From positions 1 to 36,347 of the IMG/VR virus record IMGVR_UViG_3300044639_002063: DNA of 36,347 bases; one strand, 5' to 3'. A model generated the notes under the pieces. That model saw only the letters and a program-made list of their open reading frames with translations, searched no databases and was not told where the DNA came from. The number at the start of each line of letters is the position of its first letter. Position 1 is the stretch's first letter. This document shows, one piece after another, positions 1-7,213 of the stretch. Source of the DNA: a virus. Position numbers and translations under genes: made by a program.

Positions 1-1
1 T

Positions 2-1435
2 TTTGAAATTTGGCAAAACGGAATACTTGTTAATCAGGAGTCACATTCGCGTGACTATCAAAAATTGCTCGAGACTAATATCCTAAAATTGAATCATAAG
101 AGTTTCCACCAGGTTGTCGTGCTTGGTAGTAGTAACTTTATTCCCTTTATGCAACTTAGCACTCATCATCGTCGTGAGGTTATTGAGGATCTATTAGACA
201 TTGGTGTGTTTAGCAAAATGAACTCAGTGCTAAAGGAAAATTCAGCAAAACTTAAGGATGGCATAAAGGACACCGAAAATCAACTCTTTACCTTAAAAGA
301 AAAAGTTGATTTGCAGAAAAAACATATTTTGCATTTACAGCAGTTAAATGAAAGCAACGCTGCAAAATATTCTGATGAGATAGAGAGTCTGCAAAGTGAT
401 ATTTCTAATATGGAGACGGAAAATTTATCTTTAAGCGCGGAGTATAGCGAGGCGTATGGCAAGACCCAAAGCCAATTGGGACGGCATGAAAAAACAAAAG
501 CTTCGTTGCTATCTTATGAGAGGCAAATAAAGGACAACATTAAGAAAATTGTTTCTGACTCTCAGTTTTATGAAAATAATACTGAGTGCCCAACATGCAA
601 CCAAAACATAGATTCGGACCTTCGTGAGCATAAGATTGCTGGGTGCAAACATAGTGCTCAAGAATTAATTTCTGGGTATGACAAGCTTAAGGAGTCATTA
701 ACTCAAACCGGAGACTCGATACAAGAGGTGACGTCTGAGTTAAAAAGACTAAACAGCATTCACAATAAGATACACAGCAACCAGAATCTAGTTAGTGGAC
801 TTGAAAAGCGAATCATTGATTTGACTACACTGATGAACACACACTATGAAACATTGGAAGTCTCTGGCGCTCAGTCTTCTCTTGACACTCTGCTTAACGA
901 AAGAGAGACCTTTCAAGAATTAAAGTCATCGCAACTTGAAGAGAGAATGTACAATGAGATTCTTGCTGAATTACTAAAAGACACTGGAATAAAGACTAAG
1001 ATTATTCGTCAATATCTGCCAATTATGAATAAACTCATAAATCATTATCTGCAGATTTTAGACTTTTTTGTTTCGTTTACGCTCGACGAGAATTTTACTG
1101 AGATGATACGCTCACGTCATCGCGATGATTTTTCATACAGTTCATTTAGTGAGGGAGAAAAACAACGAATTGATTTAAGCCTACTCTTTGCATGGAGACA
1201 GGTCGCAAAGATGAAAAACAGCAGCAACACAAACCTGCTTATACTCGACGAGGTATTTGACGCAAGTCTTGACTCTGACGGCATTGATAATCTACTTAAG
1301 ATTATGAATACACTGGATTCTGACACGCGCATATTCGTGATTAGTCATAAGCAGGATTTACTAGAAGGCAAGTTTGAACAAAAAATTGAGTTTGAAAAGG
1401 TGAAAAACTTCACTCGGATTAAAGAAATGGCTTAA
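2..1435 (+). CDS. 46: Recombination endonuclease subunit gp46 (SbcC/Rad50-like), 5'-truncated by window
   Basis: This is the ATPase subunit of the gp46/gp47 (Rad50/Mre11-like) complex, which resects DNA ends in recombination-dependent replication. The frame is open from base 2, so the N-terminal Walker A part lies upstream of the window. Visible here are the family stretch SFHQVVVLGSSNFIPFM, long coiled-coil arms, a zinc hook Cys-Pro-Thr-Cys (bases 587-598), the ABC signature FSEGEKQR (about 1140-1165) and Walker B LLILDEVFD with a following SHK switch (about 1237-1350). The arrangement and wording of the C-terminal third closely follow T4 gp46. A TTG at base 65 is not a real start, because the homology continues upstream of it. 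It heads the T4-like replication cluster. The gene is followed by a 105-bp gap containing a promoter. Confidence 0.95.
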   Translation, partial: FEIWQNGILVNQESHSRDYQKLLETNILKLNHKSFHQVVVLGSSNFIPFMQLSTHHRREVIEDLLDIGVFSKMNSVLKENSAKLKDGIKDTENQLFTLKEKVDLQKKHILHLQQLNESNAAKYSDEIESLQSDISNMETENLSLSAEYSEAYGKTQSQLGRHEKTKASLLSYERQIKDNIKKIVSDSQFYENNTECPTCNQNIDSDLREHKIAGCKHSAQELISGYDKLKESLTQTGDSIQEVTSELKRLNSIHNKIHSNQNLVSGLEKRIIDLTTLMNTHYETLEVSGAQSSLDTLLNERETFQELKSSQLEERMYNEILAELLKDTGIKTKIIRQYLPIMNKLINHYLQILDFFVSFTLDENFTEMIRSRHRDDFSYSSFSEGEKQRIDLSLLFAWRQVAKMKNSSNTNLLILDEVFDASLDSDGIDNLLKIMNTLDSDTRIFVISHKQDLLEGKFEQKIEFEKVKNFTRIKEMA

Positions 1436-1502
1436 ATTGTCACTCCCGAACCCTTTGGTGGCTTACTTTTCTCACTTTTTTTCACAAATCGTCATTTTTT
1501 TA

Positions 1503-1531
1503 TTTACATTAGCAGGTTTTCTTGCTATAAT
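1503..1531 (+). promoter_or_regulatory. sigma70-like promoter for the CobT-like gene
   Basis: TTTACA (1503-1508), a 17-bp spacer and TATAAT (1526-1531) preceded by TG-n (extended -10). The ATG at 1541 is only 9 nt after the -10 hexamer, so the transcript would be leaderless or nearly so. It belongs to the recurring promoter family of this window. Confidence 0.75.
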
Positions 1532-1540
1532 AGATTCATA

Positions 1541-3754
1541 ATGACTGCCACCGTTAATCGTGAATCTCAAACAAAGCTAGCAAAGTTGCTGGCTAAGGAA
1601 AATATTCAAGTAAGCATTGGGAACTATCATACTGCATTCTTCGACGTTAAGAACAGGATTTTGGGTTTGCCGCTGTGGAACACCGACAACAAGAATGTTT
1701 CTGACTTGTTAATTGGTCATGAGGTTGGACATGCTCTATACACTCCGGAAGATGCAATTACTCGATTCAAAGAGGAGTTTCCTAATATCCCATTCGATAT
1801 TGGAAATATTGTTGAGGATGTTCGTATTGAACGTCTGATTCGCAAAAATTATCCAGGTCTCGTTTTCTCCTTTAAGGAAGGGTATAAACATTTTATTCAG
1901 ACAAACCTTTTTGAAATTGCTGATAAGGATGTTTCCACTTTAAGGTTTGTCGATCGTCTTAACCTCCGTGCTAAAGTCGGAAATATTGTAGATATTCCTC
2001 TTAACGAAGAGGAGACTGTTATATATGACCGCTGTGTCTCTGCTGAAACTTATGATGAGGTTTTAGAAATTTGTAAAGACATCATTGAGATGATTAAGGA
2101 CGAAAAGAAAGACGACTCACAACAATCTGGCACAGATAGTGAGCAGTCGATGCCCTCTAATGACGAGTCTAACAACGAGGGTGATGAAGGCGATACTGAA
2201 GACGAGGCTGATGAAGGTAAGTCTACTGATGACGAGTCTAAACCCAAAGAATCGAATTCCTTGAGTGACAATTCTCAACAAAATGCAAATGATGAGTCGA
2301 ATGATGACACCGAAAAGGAAGAGTATCCGGCTCTCAACGAGGAGTTACGCTCAAAAACTTTAAGTGCTGCAGAGGAAAATATTAAAAATTTGCAAGATGA
2401 AACAATCACGTCCCATCTCGCAAATCCTCCCAATATTGAATATATGATGTCGAGAGTTGTTCCAATTAAAGAGATTATGTTGGAGCGTAGAGTTGACTTG
2501 GTTCGATATAACAGAGTCATGACATGTCCTGATGTGATTGCTGATTGGAATGCATTTAAGTCGGCAACTAAATGTCACATTGCGACACTAATAAAGGAAT
2601 TTGAACGCAGGAAAGCAGCTTATCAATATTCCCGCGCTGCCCGGTCAACAACTGGAACGATTGACGTAAACAGATTGCACTCTTATAAGTTTGAAGATCA
2701 AATATTTAAAAGTGTCACTCGCCTTGCAGACGCTAAAAATCATGGAATGGTTTTCTTTATTGACTATTCTGGTTCAATGTCAGGAACTATTAGTATGGTA
2801 GCCAATCAAACTCTTCAACTTGTAGCCTTCTGTAAAGCAGTTGGAATTCCATTTGAGGTCTATGGATTTACTTCATCTTATTCTGCATATGGAGAAGTTC
2901 ATGAAAGTGTGGCGTCAGCTCCAGGTCGTAGCATTAATTTTTCAAATACCAGTGTGTTTGAGTTGCTAAATTCAGCAATGAAAAAAACTGATTTTGAACT
3001 TGCTTGCCGAGAACTTAAAGCCCAATTCTCATACCTCCGCACAGACTATTCTTCACCAATGATGGCACTCGGTGGCAAGTATGAGATTATGAATGGCACC
3101 CCACTCAATGAAACTATCATTATTGCCCATGAAATTGTACGGCGATTTAAAGCACGACATAATGTTCAAAAAATGAATACGATTTTCCTAACTGATGGAG
3201 ATGGTTGTGGTGTGCAATTTCATACAAACGACACCGCGAAAGAGTTTGAACGCGAACCAGACAATAAATGGAACTGCGGAATTACTGTTCCGGTCTTTGG
3301 TACAAATATTAAATTTAATCGCAAAGAGCGCGACATTTATGCTGCACTCATTCAAAATTTGAAAACTAGTTGCAATACCACCGTAATTGGATTCTTTATT
3401 GCTAACTATAGATCTGACTATAAGAACAGTTGTATTAATGCATTAATGTACACCAAAAAACAACCCATGGGCTGGAGTGAAGCAGTTAATGCATTTAGTT
3501 CTATGCAAAGGACAGCAAAAAAAGAAAAATGTTTGCCAATCGTGGGTGGATTTAATTATGACATCTATTTTGTATTTGATTCAAAAAATAACCTAGACAT
3601 TAACGAGGATGAGGAATTCATGAGTGACGGCTTTGGAAAGAACCTGACCGAAAGTTCCTCTCAGAATAAACTTGCCCGCGATTTTACCAAATTCAACACT
3701 GAAAAGAAGGTTTCTCGCGTGTTTTTGAACAAATTCGCTGAATTTATTGCATAA
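1541..3754 (+). CDS. CobT-like protein: N-terminal zincin motif plus C-terminal vWA domain
   Basis: 737 residues in three parts. Residues 60-64 are HEVGH, a zinc metallopeptidase motif, with a possible third ligand in NIVEDVRIERL about 40 residues later. Residues about 185-265 form a very acidic D/E/S-rich linker. The C-terminal half is a von Willebrand A domain with a complete MIDAS: DYSGSM (D408), a conserved Thr in GTPLNET, and LTDGDG (about 551). An acidic linker followed by a vWA domain is the layout of CobT, the cobaltochelatase subunit that partners the AAA+ protein CobS, and the next gene encodes such an AAA+ protein. No CobN is present, so a cobalamin role is doubtful. Inference: the pair is a MoxR-vWA remodelling machine with a possible protease activity, placed between gp46 and gp45. 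It has its own promoter. Confidence 0.8.
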   Translation: MTATVNRESQTKLAKLLAKENIQVSIGNYHTAFFDVKNRILGLPLWNTDNKNVSDLLIGHEVGHALYTPEDAITRFKEEFPNIPFDIGNIVEDVRIERLIRKNYPGLVFSFKEGYKHFIQTNLFEIADKDVSTLRFVDRLNLRAKVGNIVDIPLNEEETVIYDRCVSAETYDEVLEICKDIIEMIKDEKKDDSQQSGTDSEQSMPSNDESNNEGDEGDTEDEADEGKSTDDESKPKESNSLSDNSQQNANDESNDDTEKEEYPALNEELRSKTLSAAEENIKNLQDETITSHLANPPNIEYMMSRVVPIKEIMLERRVDLVRYNRVMTCPDVIADWNAFKSATKCHIATLIKEFERRKAAYQYSRAARSTTGTIDVNRLHSYKFEDQIFKSVTRLADAKNHGMVFFIDYSGSMSGTISMVANQTLQLVAFCKAVGIPFEVYGFTSSYSAYGEVHESVASAPGRSINFSNTSVFELLNSAMKKTDFELACRELKAQFSYLRTDYSSPMMALGGKYEIMNGTPLNETIIIAHEIVRRFKARHNVQKMNTIFLTDGDGCGVQFHTNDTAKEFEREPDNKWNCGITVPVFGTNIKFNRKERDIYAALIQNLKTSCNTTVIGFFIANYRSDYKNSCINALMYTKKQPMGWSEAVNAFSSMQRTAKKEKCLPIVGGFNYDIYFVFDSKNNLDINEDEEFMSDGFGKNLTESSSQNKLARDFTKFNTEKKVSRVFLNKFAEFIA

Positions 3755-3776
3755 AAAGTGAATTTTTTATCACTTT
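3755..3776 (+). terminator. Weak hairpin between the CobT-like and CobS-like genes
   Basis: AAAGTGA and TCACTTT form a 7-bp stem around an 8-nt A/T loop, directly after the TAA at 3752-3754, and end just before the next promoter. There is no proper T-run, so termination would be weak. Confidence 0.3.
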
Positions 3777-3780
3777 CTTA

Positions 3781-3809
3781 TGTACAAACCCCAGAATTTA
3801 GTTTATAAT
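3781..3809 (+). promoter_or_regulatory. sigma70-like promoter for the CobS-like gene
   Basis: TGTACA (3781-3786), 17-bp spacer, TATAAT (3804-3809). The initially transcribed region contains CTGTAAGCAA, the GTAAGC element shared with the promoters at 15522, 23679 and 25277. The leader to the ATG at 3841 is about 25 nt and has no Shine-Dalgarno sequence. Confidence 0.75.
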
Positions 3810-3840
3810 AAGCCTGTAAGCAATACCAACCGTAAATAAT

Positions 3841-5001
3841 ATGATTGACCAAATCAAAGCACAAGCTGCCTTAAATGACCTATTAACCGCTCACACTCCT
3901 AAAAGCGTGAGCTCAAAGACAATCTTTGCTGTTGGCCGAGCTCACGGCCTCAAATTTAGAGAGATTAATGATACCTTTATTGTAAAAGGTATCAAAGTTG
4001 GTCGTGGAAAATTTGATGTGTCTCAGCTATCGCCGTCGACCTCTATGCCGCCTCAGCGTCCTGTCTTTACTGAGACTGTGACTGAGTCTAAACTAAATCT
4101 TGCATGCGCAGTTTCGTCGATCTCAAATGATGATGTGTATGTCCCAAATGTCGATCATACGTTTGTAAAGTGGGGCGAATATAAAAATATTCAACGCATT
4201 ATTGAGTCAGGAATGTTCTTCCCACTGTATATTTCTGGAATGTCTGGTAATGGTAAAACCATGATGGTAGAACAAGCTTGCGCCCGACTTAAGCGCGAGT
4301 ACATTCGAGTACAAATCTCCCCTGAGACTGATGAAGACGACCTTATTGGTGGCTTTCGCCTAATTAACGGCGAAACCGTTTTCCAAAAAGGTCCTGTAAT
4401 TAAAGCCATGGAACGTGGCTGTATCTTATTGATCGACGAGTTGGATCGCGGTAGCAATAAGATTATGTGTCTCCAGGGAGTCCTAGAAGGAAAACCAGTC
4501 TTGATCAAAAAGATTGGTCAGGTCATCTCCCCGGCCCAAGGGTTTAATGTGATTGCTACCGCAAACACCAAGGGCCGGGGATCAGACGATGGGCGGTATA
4601 GCGCCGCAAACATTATTGATGAAGCATTTATTGAACGGTTTGTTGCCACGATTGATCAACCATATCCACCATTTAAGGTTGAGCGCAATATTATTGCCAA
4701 GCATATGGAATTACTAAATATTGATGACTCGGAATTTACTGACAAACTTGTTGCTTGGAGCAGTGTTATTCGTAAAACATATGACGCTGAGGGAGTTGAT
4801 GAACTTATTTCGACTCGCCGCCTGTGTCATATTGTTAAGGCCTATAGTATTTTTAGAGATCGTCTAGTTGCAATTAGCATGTGCGTTGCCAGATTTGAGC
4901 AAGAAACACGCGAAGCATTTATCGATCTTTATACCAAAATTGATAGCAACCAAATCAAAGCTGAAATTGACAGCGATCCACAAGTGGAACAAACTTTATA
5001 A
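3841..5001 (+). CDS. CobS/MoxR-like AAA+ ATPase
   Basis: 386 residues. Visible motifs are Walker A GMSGNGKT (about residue 133), Walker B CILLIDELDRGS (about 197), and the sensor/arginine-finger stretch ATANTKGRGSDDGRYSAANIIDEAFIERF. These are typical of CobS and related MoxR AAA+ ATPases, which work with a vWA partner, here the gene just upstream. Annotation pipelines commonly call this phage family a cobalamin (cobaltochelatase) subunit, but no other cobalamin gene is visible. The first ~60 residues lie outside the AAA+ domain and contain VGRAHGLKFREI, a motif that reappears in the protein at 29412-29879. Inference: this N-terminal module is an adaptor or DNA/protein-binding domain. The AAA+ call is certain; the biological role is not. 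Confidence 0.9.
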   Translation: MIDQIKAQAALNDLLTAHTPKSVSSKTIFAVGRAHGLKFREINDTFIVKGIKVGRGKFDVSQLSPSTSMPPQRPVFTETVTESKLNLACAVSSISNDDVYVPNVDHTFVKWGEYKNIQRIIESGMFFPLYISGMSGNGKTMMVEQACARLKREYIRVQISPETDEDDLIGGFRLINGETVFQKGPVIKAMERGCILLIDELDRGSNKIMCLQGVLEGKPVLIKKIGQVISPAQGFNVIATANTKGRGSDDGRYSAANIIDEAFIERFVATIDQPYPPFKVERNIIAKHMELLNIDDSEFTDKLVAWSSVIRKTYDAEGVDELISTRRLCHIVKAYSIFRDRLVAISMCVARFEQETREAFIDLYTKIDSNQIKAEIDSDPQVEQTL

Positions 5002-5005
5002 ACTT

Positions 5006-5045
5006 TAGCGGTTGGTCTACGCTAAACACTGTAACTATAGACCAA
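5006..5045 (+). promoter_or_regulatory. Leader with two mutually exclusive hairpins
   Basis: TAGCG (5006-5010) can pair with CGCTA (5020-5024), enclosing 9 nt. Alternatively TTGGTCTA (5012-5019) pairs perfectly with TAGACCAA (5038-5045). The first hairpin uses the loop and part of the second, so both cannot form fully. They lie in the 72-nt leader before the HTH gene at 5074. A regulatory or attenuator role is inference only. Confidence 0.35.
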
Positions 5046-5073
5046 AACTGAACAAACAAAATAGAAATATAAT

Positions 5074-5331
5074 ATGACTAAAATTGAAACAACCAAGTTG
5101 GCCCGCCTCGTTAAAAACATGACCCAAAAGGAAGCTCTTTTTGCTTTCCTTGAACAAGGACATGAGTTTTCGGCATCGGAAGCCCGCAATGCAGGTATTG
5201 CTGATCCAAGCCGCGTCATCAGCGCTCTTCGTAATGACCACGGTCTTGCGATTTACTTGAACCCGCGCAAGAATCGCAAGGGCGAAAGCATTAACCGCTA
5301 TCGTCTTGGCACCCCACGTAAGAATGGCTAA
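5074..5331 (+). CDS. Small helix-turn-helix DNA-binding protein (HTH_39-like)
   Basis: 85 residues, basic. The stretch from MTQKEALFAFLEQGHEFSASEARNAG through SRVISALRNDHG to the C-terminal YRLG fits the winged-helix pattern of small phage HTH proteins: a helix, a turn with an Ala-rich recognition segment, a second helix and a beta wing ending in Tyr-x-Leu. It is probably a transcriptional regulator or DNA-organising protein. It follows the CobS-like gene with a structured 72-nt leader and is followed by a strong hairpin, so it may be its own transcription unit. The ATG at 5074 has an A-rich upstream region and no Shine-Dalgarno sequence. The assignment rests on pattern recognition; its targets are unknown. 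Confidence 0.65.
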   Translation: MTKIETTKLARLVKNMTQKEALFAFLEQGHEFSASEARNAGIADPSRVISALRNDHGLAIYLNPRKNRKGESINRYRLGTPRKNG

Positions 5332-5341
5332 TTCTTAAAAC

Positions 5342-5375
5342 ATGCAGGAGCATAGCAAATGCTATGCTCCTGCAT
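5342..5375 (+). terminator. Perfect 15-bp hairpin after the HTH gene
   Basis: ATGCAGGAGCATAGC (5342-5356) pairs perfectly with 5361-5375 around a 4-nt AAAT loop, 11 nt after the HTH stop codon. The following bases, TCTTCCTT, are pyrimidine-rich but not a clean T-run. A terminator or mRNA-stabilising hairpin is likely. It contains an ATG in frame with the next gene, which is therefore probably not the real start. Confidence 0.6.
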
Positions 5376-5383
5376 TCTTCCTT

Positions 5384-5686
5384 ATGATACATGACCAGGA
5401 GAAAACAAAAGGCATCAAATATGATGGTGATAAACCAGATTATAGTTTGATTCCTCCGTATGCATTGGAAGAAACGGCAAAGGTTCTTACATATGGCACT
5501 GTTAAATATTCTCGAGATAACTGGAGATTGCTTGACGACGCTAAGAATCGTTACTTTGCCGCAGCTCAGCGACATATGTGGGCCCTACAAAAAGGCGAAA
5601 CACATGATCCTGAGAGTGGACTACATCACGCAGCTCACGCAACTTGCTGTATGCTTTTTTATTACGAATTGCAAATACAAAAATAA
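5384..5686 (+). CDS. dATP/dGTP pyrophosphohydrolase-like protein (DUF5664 family)
   Basis: About 100 residues from the ATG at 5384. The whole protein matches a phage family annotated as dATP/dGTP diphosphohydrolase: KGIKYDGDKPDYSLIPP, then a TYGTVKYSRDNW motif, an Arg-His pair in AAQRHMWAL, and GETHDPESGLHHAAHA near the end, which supplies likely metal-binding acids and histidines. A role in shaping the dNTP pool suits a phage with modified cytosine and its own polymerase. An upstream in-frame ATG at 5342 would add 14 residues, but it is the first base of a perfect 15-bp hairpin stem and those residues do not match the family, so 5384 is preferred. Neither start has a clear Shine-Dalgarno sequence. 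Confidence 0.75.
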   Translation: MIHDQEKTKGIKYDGDKPDYSLIPPYALEETAKVLTYGTVKYSRDNWRLLDDAKNRYFAAAQRHMWALQKGETHDPESGLHHAAHATCCMLFYYELQIQK

Positions 5687-5691
5687 ATGTG

Positions 5692-5720
5692 TTTACAAAC
5701 GCCCTTCTCTGATATATAAT
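5692..5720 (+). promoter_or_regulatory. sigma70-like promoter for gene 45
   Basis: TTTACA (5692-5697), 17-bp spacer, TATAAT (5715-5720). The ATG of the sliding clamp gene is 11 nt downstream, so the 5' leader would be only a few nucleotides. Confidence 0.75.
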
Positions 5721-5731
5721 ATACTTACACT

Positions 5732-6403
5732 ATGACTAAACTATCCTCTCAAACAATTGATATTCTAAAGAACTTTTCGAGTATCAATTCTAATCTCGTC
5801 GTAAAGACTGGCGAACCTCTCTCTACAATTTCTGAAGCCAAGAATATTATGGCAATTGCGGAAATTACAGAACAATTTTCCACGGACTTTGGCATCTATG
5901 ACCTAAATGAATTTATTTCAATGTTCTCGTTGCTACAAGACCCAGACCTCGAATTTACTAATGATAGTGTCCAATTTAAGTCTGGGCGTACTCGCGCATC
6001 ATATCGTTTTGCAGATCAAAGTATTCTTACAAGTCCTAAGAATAAGATTAATATGCCGAATGGTGACGTCACTGTAAACATTACTTCCGAACTCCTAACC
6101 CAGGTCCGCAAGGCTGCTGGTGTGCTCGGACATTCGATTGTTTCCTTGCAAGGCGAAGATGGTGTCATTACTCTTTCTGTTGTTGACCCTAAAAACTCTT
6201 CAGCAAATACATTTTCGGTGGTGCTAGACGAAGATAACTCTCAACGTGGTTCTTTTGACTTGCAATTTTTGATTAATAATCTTAAAGTGCTTCCAGGAGA
6301 CTATGTAGTGAATATTTCGTCTAAGCTTATTAGCCACTGGAAAAACGAAATCATTCCAGTTCAATACTATATTGCTCTGGAAAAAACTTCAACATTTAAA
6401 TAA
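5732..6403 (+). CDS. 45: DNA polymerase sliding clamp gp45
   Basis: 223 residues, close to T4 gp45 (about 228). The N-terminus MTKLSSQTIDILKNFSSIN, the segment STDFGIYDLNEFISMFSLL, and the C-terminal IPVQYYIALEK follow the T4 clamp. The protein forms a trimeric ring that tethers gp43 to DNA and also activates late transcription, which fits the DsbA-like coactivator two genes on. It is loaded by gp44/gp62, encoded just downstream. It is transcribed from its own promoter at 5692-5720 with almost no leader and begins a block running to the RegA region. No Shine-Dalgarno sequence is seen. Confidence 0.95.
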   Translation: MTKLSSQTIDILKNFSSINSNLVVKTGEPLSTISEAKNIMAIAEITEQFSTDFGIYDLNEFISMFSLLQDPDLEFTNDSVQFKSGRTRASYRFADQSILTSPKNKINMPNGDVTVNITSELLTQVRKAAGVLGHSIVSLQGEDGVITLSVVDPKNSSANTFSVVLDEDNSQRGSFDLQFLINNLKVLPGDYVVNISSKLISHWKNEIIPVQYYIALEKTSTFK

Positions 6404-6412
6404 TATACTACT

Positions 6413-6697
6413 ATGGAAGAACAAACAACTGAACAAACAAACGGAAACGAAATTATCCTCGGAGATCTCGTTTTAATGCACAACATTATTGCTACAGTGT
6501 CTCGCCGCGGCGGCTTTGAAGCGAGTGAATTTAAACTTGTGGGATCGCTTTTTGAAAAGCTTAAAACGTATATCCCAGCACAAGAAGATACTGAAAACAC
6601 TGCAGAAACTACAAATACTGCAAGTGAATTGGATAGCGAAAACCAACTTAAATTCGAGTTTGTCGAAGGAGAAGGTGTTGATACCGTAACTGAATAA
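6413..6697 (+). CDS. Small acidic conserved phage protein
   Basis: 94 residues, acidic, with a Thr/Glu-rich C-terminal half. The middle segment (LMHNIIATVSRRGGFEASEFKLVGSLFEKLKTYI) resembles a small protein commonly found in T4-like environmental phages, with the pattern RRGaF-x-xxE-x-xxVGxLyxKL. No function is known to me. It follows gp45 after 9 nt and precedes a small membrane protein, within the clamp/clamp-loader block. In T4 the gene next to 45 is rpbA, but no resemblance to RpbA is visible. Confidence 0.7.
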   Translation: MEEQTTEQTNGNEIILGDLVLMHNIIATVSRRGGFEASEFKLVGSLFEKLKTYIPAQEDTENTAETTNTASELDSENQLKFEFVEGEGVDTVTE

Positions 6698-6707
6698 TAA
6701 TAATAAT

Positions 6708-6941
6708 ATGGCAAAAGATAGGCTTGATGGGACTGGTGGCGGCAGCATTTTATATGAACTATTTGCGTTTCCTGGAAGAGCGCTGCTGTGGTTACAATAC
6801 ATGAATCCTAAGGGTGGAATGGCAGGTGTAGCGTCGTCTAAGAGACGTGCTAACAGTCCCATCATGACCTTTATCTATGCATTGGGTTTTTGGGTGTGTT
6901 CGGTATTTATTGCGTATGCGCTATATTTTGGAGAAAAATAA
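6708..6941 (+). CDS. Small single-span membrane protein
   Basis: 77 residues. The C-terminal third (IMTFIYALGFWVCSVFIAYALYF) is a clear transmembrane helix. The N-terminal part is Gly-rich and includes basic residues (SSKRRA) just before the helix. The upstream junction is TAATAATAATA before ATG, only A/T with no Shine-Dalgarno sequence. The function is unknown; its place between gp45 and the clamp loader suggests co-expression with replication genes. Confidence 0.65.
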   Translation: MAKDRLDGTGGGSILYELFAFPGRALLWLQYMNPKGGMAGVASSKRRANSPIMTFIYALGFWVCSVFIAYALYFGEK

Positions 6942-6947
6942 TATATT

Positions 6948-7202
6948 ATGATTGAAATTGAAGACGATAAGACTAAAATGGAGTTGCTTGGTGCAATTCG
7001 CGAAATCTCGGATGAACTATCTAAAATGGATGACAGCCGAGATGCTATCAAAGAAATTATTTCTGCAACTGCAGACGCCTTTGATTTGCCAAAACCACTA
7101 ATTCGCAAGGTTGCTAAATTATACCATAAGAAAACTGCAGCTCAGTTTGAAAATGAAGCTGCAGAAATTAAAAGTGTGTACAAACAAATCACTTTGGTAT
7201 AA
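6948..7202 (+). CDS. dsbA: DsbA-like dsDNA-binding late-transcription accessory protein
   Basis: 84 residues, the size of T4 DsbA (about 89), a double-stranded-DNA-binding protein that helps late promoters. The C-terminal two thirds resemble it: a DRSAIK-type helix, a DFLPKPLIRK-like segment, and KLYHKKTAAQFENEAAEIKSVY matching T4 LYHKQQREEFEAENEEVVELY. The fit to known sequence is good but short. It sits just upstream of gp44. The next gene's promoter overlaps its last codons. If correct, together with gp45 it points to T4-type late transcription and TATAAATA promoters. Confidence 0.75.
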   Translation: MIEIEDDKTKMELLGAIREISDELSKMDDSRDAIKEIISATADAFDLPKPLIRKVAKLYHKKTAAQFENEAAEIKSVYKQITLV

Positions 7203-7203
7203 T
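7177..7203 (+). promoter_or_regulatory. Probable promoter for gene 44, inside the dsbA 3' end
   Basis: TGTACA (7177-7182) and GG-TATAAT (7198-7203) with a short 15-bp spacer. The ATG at 7214 is 10 nt after the -10. The short spacer makes this weaker than the other family members. Confidence 0.5.
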
Positions 7204-7213
7204 ATAGTCATAT

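Noticed and set aside
1541-5001. A cobalamin biosynthesis operon
   Set aside because: Only CobS-like and CobT-like parts are present, the CobT-like protein carries a zincin motif, and no other pathway gene is visible in the window.
6367-6865. Minus-strand frames of 115 and 130 codons
   Set aside because: Antisense shadows over the 6413-6941 genes, Ser/Phe-rich as expected from such reverse reading.
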